The notes beneath the pieces were generated by a model that had not been told where the DNA came from, did not search any database, and was given only the letters and a program-made list of their open reading frames with translations. A stretch of DNA of 64,000 bases, taken from Streptomyces sp. NRRL S-646. GTDB taxonomy: Bacteria > Actinomycetota > Actinomycetes > Streptomycetales > Streptomycetaceae. The position numbers and the translations under genes are program-made. Shown here piece after piece: positions 62,261 to 64,000 of this stretch. How positions within the stretch are numbered: position 1 is the stretch's first letter; every line of letters starts with the position of its first letter. Where the stretch lies: the NCBI RefSeq assembly GCF_000720765.1, contig NZ_JODC01000016.1, forward strand, positions 1 to 64,000, read 5' to 3'.

Positions 62261-62698
62261 TCACGTCCGCGCGATGCACGCCTGGAGCAGGTGATCTCGT
62301 CCGCCGGTCGGCGGGCCGCGCAGCCCGCTCCCGCCCAGCGCCCCCAGCCGGGCCGGCGTCCATGCAGCCGGAACCGTGACGGCAGCCACGGCAAGGAGGC
62401 CGGGCGCCGACGGAGGGATCCGCTCGTGGGCCGGGGTCGCCACACACAGCACCCCGGGCATCCCGGCCGCCCCGGTGGCCTGGAGGGCCGGGCCTGGATG
62501 ATGCATGGCGGGCGCGTGAGCCGTGGTCATCTGGGAGGCGGCGTGGCCGACGGGCATCGGCGCGGCTGCGAGCACGGCGCCGTGGCAGCCCTCGGCGGCA
62601 CTCGCCGGAGAGCCGTGCATGAGGAACAGGCCGAACAGCACCGCGCACACCGCCGGCAGCCGGGCGATGCCCCGCCTGCCTGCACGTCCGCTGCCCAC
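62261..62698 (-). CDS. DUF6153 family small exported protein
   Basis: A 145-residue protein. An N-terminal helix LPAVCAVLFGLFLMHGSPAS serves as signal or anchor. Then Met/His-rich text follows (GHAASQMTTAHAPAMHHPGP) with two cysteines, and a second hydrophobic stretch (LLAVAAVTVPAAW). The MHG and HH motifs are those of DUF6153, which in Streptomyces occurs with copper genes. GTG at 62698 follows GAGAGGGGA. It is the first gene of the operon, 59 bp from a CsoR-like palindrome. Role probably in metal handling; inferred. Confidence 0.75.
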   Translation of the reverse strand: MGSGRAGRRGIARLPAVCAVLFGLFLMHGSPASAAEGCHGAVLAAAPMPVGHAASQMTTAHAPAMHHPGPALQATGAAGMPGVLCVATPAHERIPPSAPGLLAVAAVTVPAAWTPARLGALGGSGLRGPPTGGRDHLLQACIART

Positions 62699-62756
62699 GT
62701 CCAGTCCCCTCTCTGCCTCACCATTCGGCGCGTCGCCCGCGCTCGTCCGCCTCACT

Positions 62757-62773
62757 ATACCGGGGTGGGGTAT
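62757..62773. promoter_or_regulatory. CsoR-like operator
   Basis: ATACCGGGGTGGGGTAT: ATACC / GGTAT arms around a G-rich centre, resembling the TACCCC..GGGGTA sites of CsoR copper repressors. It lies 59 bp before the first gene of the metal operon. No CsoR gene is in the window. Confidence 0.55.
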
Positions 62774-62957
62774 CGAGTGCCTCGGGTGCATCGAGTCCGC
62801 AGCCGAGGACCTGACGGTGTGGTACCAGCCAAAGGGATCTTGAAGTCCTGACGGGCGCGTCGGCAGCCGGACAGGCTCCTCCCGGAGGAGGGGGCCGGTA
62901 GCCGCGGTCTGTGATCGCGAAGGACGTTCGGGAGTCAGGACCGGTTCTTGATTCCGC

Positions 62958-63656
62958 TCATTTGTCGCTCGGTTGACGAGTGTGGGCTGTGTGGCGCCGG
63001 GGGCTGTGCGGCGGGATGGACGATGAGCCGCCCGCCGCGGCGTCGCCTTGAGGAGGCTGGTCGGCTGCGGTGGTTCCGGGCGCCGGCGGCGAGGGGCGCA
63101 AGCCGGCCAGGGTGACCGCGACCAGGCGGTGGACGGCAGCCTTGGAGGGCAGGCTACCGGCGGCGCGCAGGGCGTGCAGGCAGTAGGTCGCGAGCTCGCC
63201 GGGGGCGACATCATCGCGGATGTCCGCGGCCTGCGCGGCCTCGGTGATGAGGTCACACACGAGGGCCTTCAGGTGCTGCTCGGCGCGGTCGACGTGCTCG
63301 CCCCGGTGCACCAGCGCCGCGAGTTCGGTGTGCTGGGGGCGCTCGTGGGTGATGTCCGCATAGGCGTGGAGGACGGCTTGGAGCTGTTCACCGGGGGTGC
63401 CTGCCTGGTCGCGGACGCGGGCGAGGTGTTCGAGGTGCGCGGTCACGTGGCGTTCGTGCCACGCGGCCAGGATCGACTCGACGTCCGGGAAGTACTTGTA
63501 CAGCGTCGCCCGGCCGATGCCGGTCTCCTTCGCGATCTGCGACATCGTCACGGACGCCAGTCCGTGCTCGGCCACCAGCGCCGCGGTGGTCTCCAAAGTC
63601 GCCTCGCGGACCGTGCGGCGGTGCTCGGCGATCGTCTCGTTCCACAGCTTCGGCAC
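62958..63656 (-). CDS. TetR family regulator
   Basis: A 232-residue repressor. The helix-turn-helix reads TTAALVAEHGLASVTMSQIA, KETGIGRATLYKYFPDVESI at about residues 23-62. The ligand domain includes HERPQHTELAALVHRGEHVD. A Pro/Ser-rich tail of about 45 residues is unusual. The MPKLWNETI start is the usual one for this subgroup and corresponds to GTG 63656, which lacks a ribosome binding site and may be leaderless. It is divergent from a methyltransferase with a 15-bp palindrome between them. Confidence 0.92.
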   Translation of the reverse strand: MPKLWNETIAEHRRTVREATLETTAALVAEHGLASVTMSQIAKETGIGRATLYKYFPDVESILAAWHERHVTAHLEHLARVRDQAGTPGEQLQAVLHAYADITHERPQHTELAALVHRGEHVDRAEQHLKALVCDLITEAAQAADIRDDVAPGELATYCLHALRAAGSLPSKAAVHRLVAVTLAGLRPSPPAPGTTAADQPPQGDAAAGGSSSIPPHSPRRHTAHTRQPSDK

Positions 63657-63696
63657 CTATGTAGCGTACGCGATGACGATGCCAAGACACTCTGGA

Positions 63697-63717
63697 TTGA
63701 CAGAGACAGACTGTCTC
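63697..63717 (+). promoter_or_regulatory. Promoter -35 with overlapping TetR operator
   Basis: TTGACA at 63697-63702 is followed at once by GAGACAGACTGTCTC (63703-63717), a perfect 7-1-7 palindrome, and GATAAA. A repressor bound here would cover the promoter of the methyltransferase. Confidence 0.65.
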
Positions 63718-63777
63718 GATAAAGCTGGGGGCGTCGGGGCGATCCTGCCTTCCACGCGACGGAGAGGAGTGCTGCTC

Positions 63778-64000
63778 ATGGCACAGCCCGTTGACGAGCC
63801 GACTGCAGATCCCGAGGCCCCCGGCCACCAGGGTGCGGCCGACGCCGGTTTCCGGCACGAGGAGCTGTACGCGAGCCCTCCGCCGTGGGACACAGGTCGC
63901 CCCCAACCCGCCTTCCTCGCCCTCGCCGACGCGGGCCTCCTGCATGGCCGGGTGCTGGACGTGGGCTGCGGCACCGGCGAGCACACGCTCATGGCCGCGC
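63778..64000 (+). CDS. SAM-dependent methyltransferase, partial (runs off right edge)
   Basis: The first 74 codons of a class I methyltransferase. FRHEELYASPPPWDTGRPQP is the N-terminal segment of the thiopurine/TehB-like group, and GRVLDVGCGTGEHTLMAA holds the SAM-binding loop. ATG at 63778 follows GGAGAGGAG. It is divergent from the TetR regulator and probably repressed by it; the group is linked to detoxification of small thiols or metalloids. The rest is outside the window. Confidence 0.85.
   Translation, partial: MAQPVDEPTADPEAPGHQGAADAGFRHEELYASPPPWDTGRPQPAFLALADAGLLHGRVLDVGCGTGEHTLMAA

Overview
The window is high-GC DNA with GTG starts, purine-rich ribosome binding sites, Tat and lipoprotein signals, and LacI, TetR and HxlR regulators. 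This fits a Streptomyces or close relative, probably an accessory or arm region, because intact genes alternate with many broken genes and transposase fragments. I see no rRNA, tRNA or CRISPR array.

Layout. 0-5 kb: an internally deleted TnpB copy, two related alpha/beta hydrolases separated by decayed GH78 and GH3 glycosidase remnants, and a TetR gene. Two matching 16-bp operators lie between the TetR gene and the second hydrolase. 5.8-12.4 kb: dihydrolipoyl dehydrogenase, a redox-type HxlR regulator divergent from a quinone oxidoreductase, a 3-hydroxyisobutyryl-CoA hydrolase-like protein and a class C serine hydrolase. 12.9-18.8 kb: a 922-residue one-helix membrane protein with a type-1 periplasmic-binding domain, then a Tat-exported amidohydrolase divergent from a LacI regulator. 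19-26.3 kb: Nudix, paralogous membrane proteins, a broken TnpB element, and a coupled operon of serpin, membrane protein and a DUF2207-like protein. 26.5-31.3 kb: IS110 and IS5 remnants around a helical-repeat protein and a WD40-type protein.

31.5-37.2 kb: an apparently complete sugar-type regulon on the minus strand. It holds a HAD phosphatase, a LacI regulator, two permeases, a UgpB-like lipoprotein and a 2H phosphoesterase, with three copies of the palindrome TGGGAACGTTCCA. No ATPase is encoded, as is usual for transporters that share MsiK. 37.4-44.5 kb: Ser/Thr kinase, hypotheticals, an IS110 C-terminal fragment, aldo/keto reductase and cytochrome P450. 44.8-50.1 kb: TetR and SDR, then a tightly coupled trio: a receiver domain fused to a thioredoxin-reductase-like flavoprotein, a cyclic-nucleotide-domain histidine kinase, and a UBP-type zinc finger protein. 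50.5-59.8 kb: a hydrolase, a thioredoxin-reductase-like protein, a DHA2 exporter and a cupin, among remnants of a group II intron, IS701, IS630, IS21 and others. A 76-bp promoter block at 45.5 kb recurs at 52.6 kb. 59.9-64 kb: a likely copper-related operon (DUF6153, Met/His-rich lipoprotein, YraQ-type permease) behind a CsoR-like palindrome, then a TetR gene divergent from a methyltransferase that runs off the window.

The most interesting intact systems are the 2H/HAD/UgpB-like regulon, the receiver-flavoprotein/histidine kinase/zinc finger operon, the serpin operon, and the 922-residue putative sensor. All family names come from reading the sequences; no database search was run.
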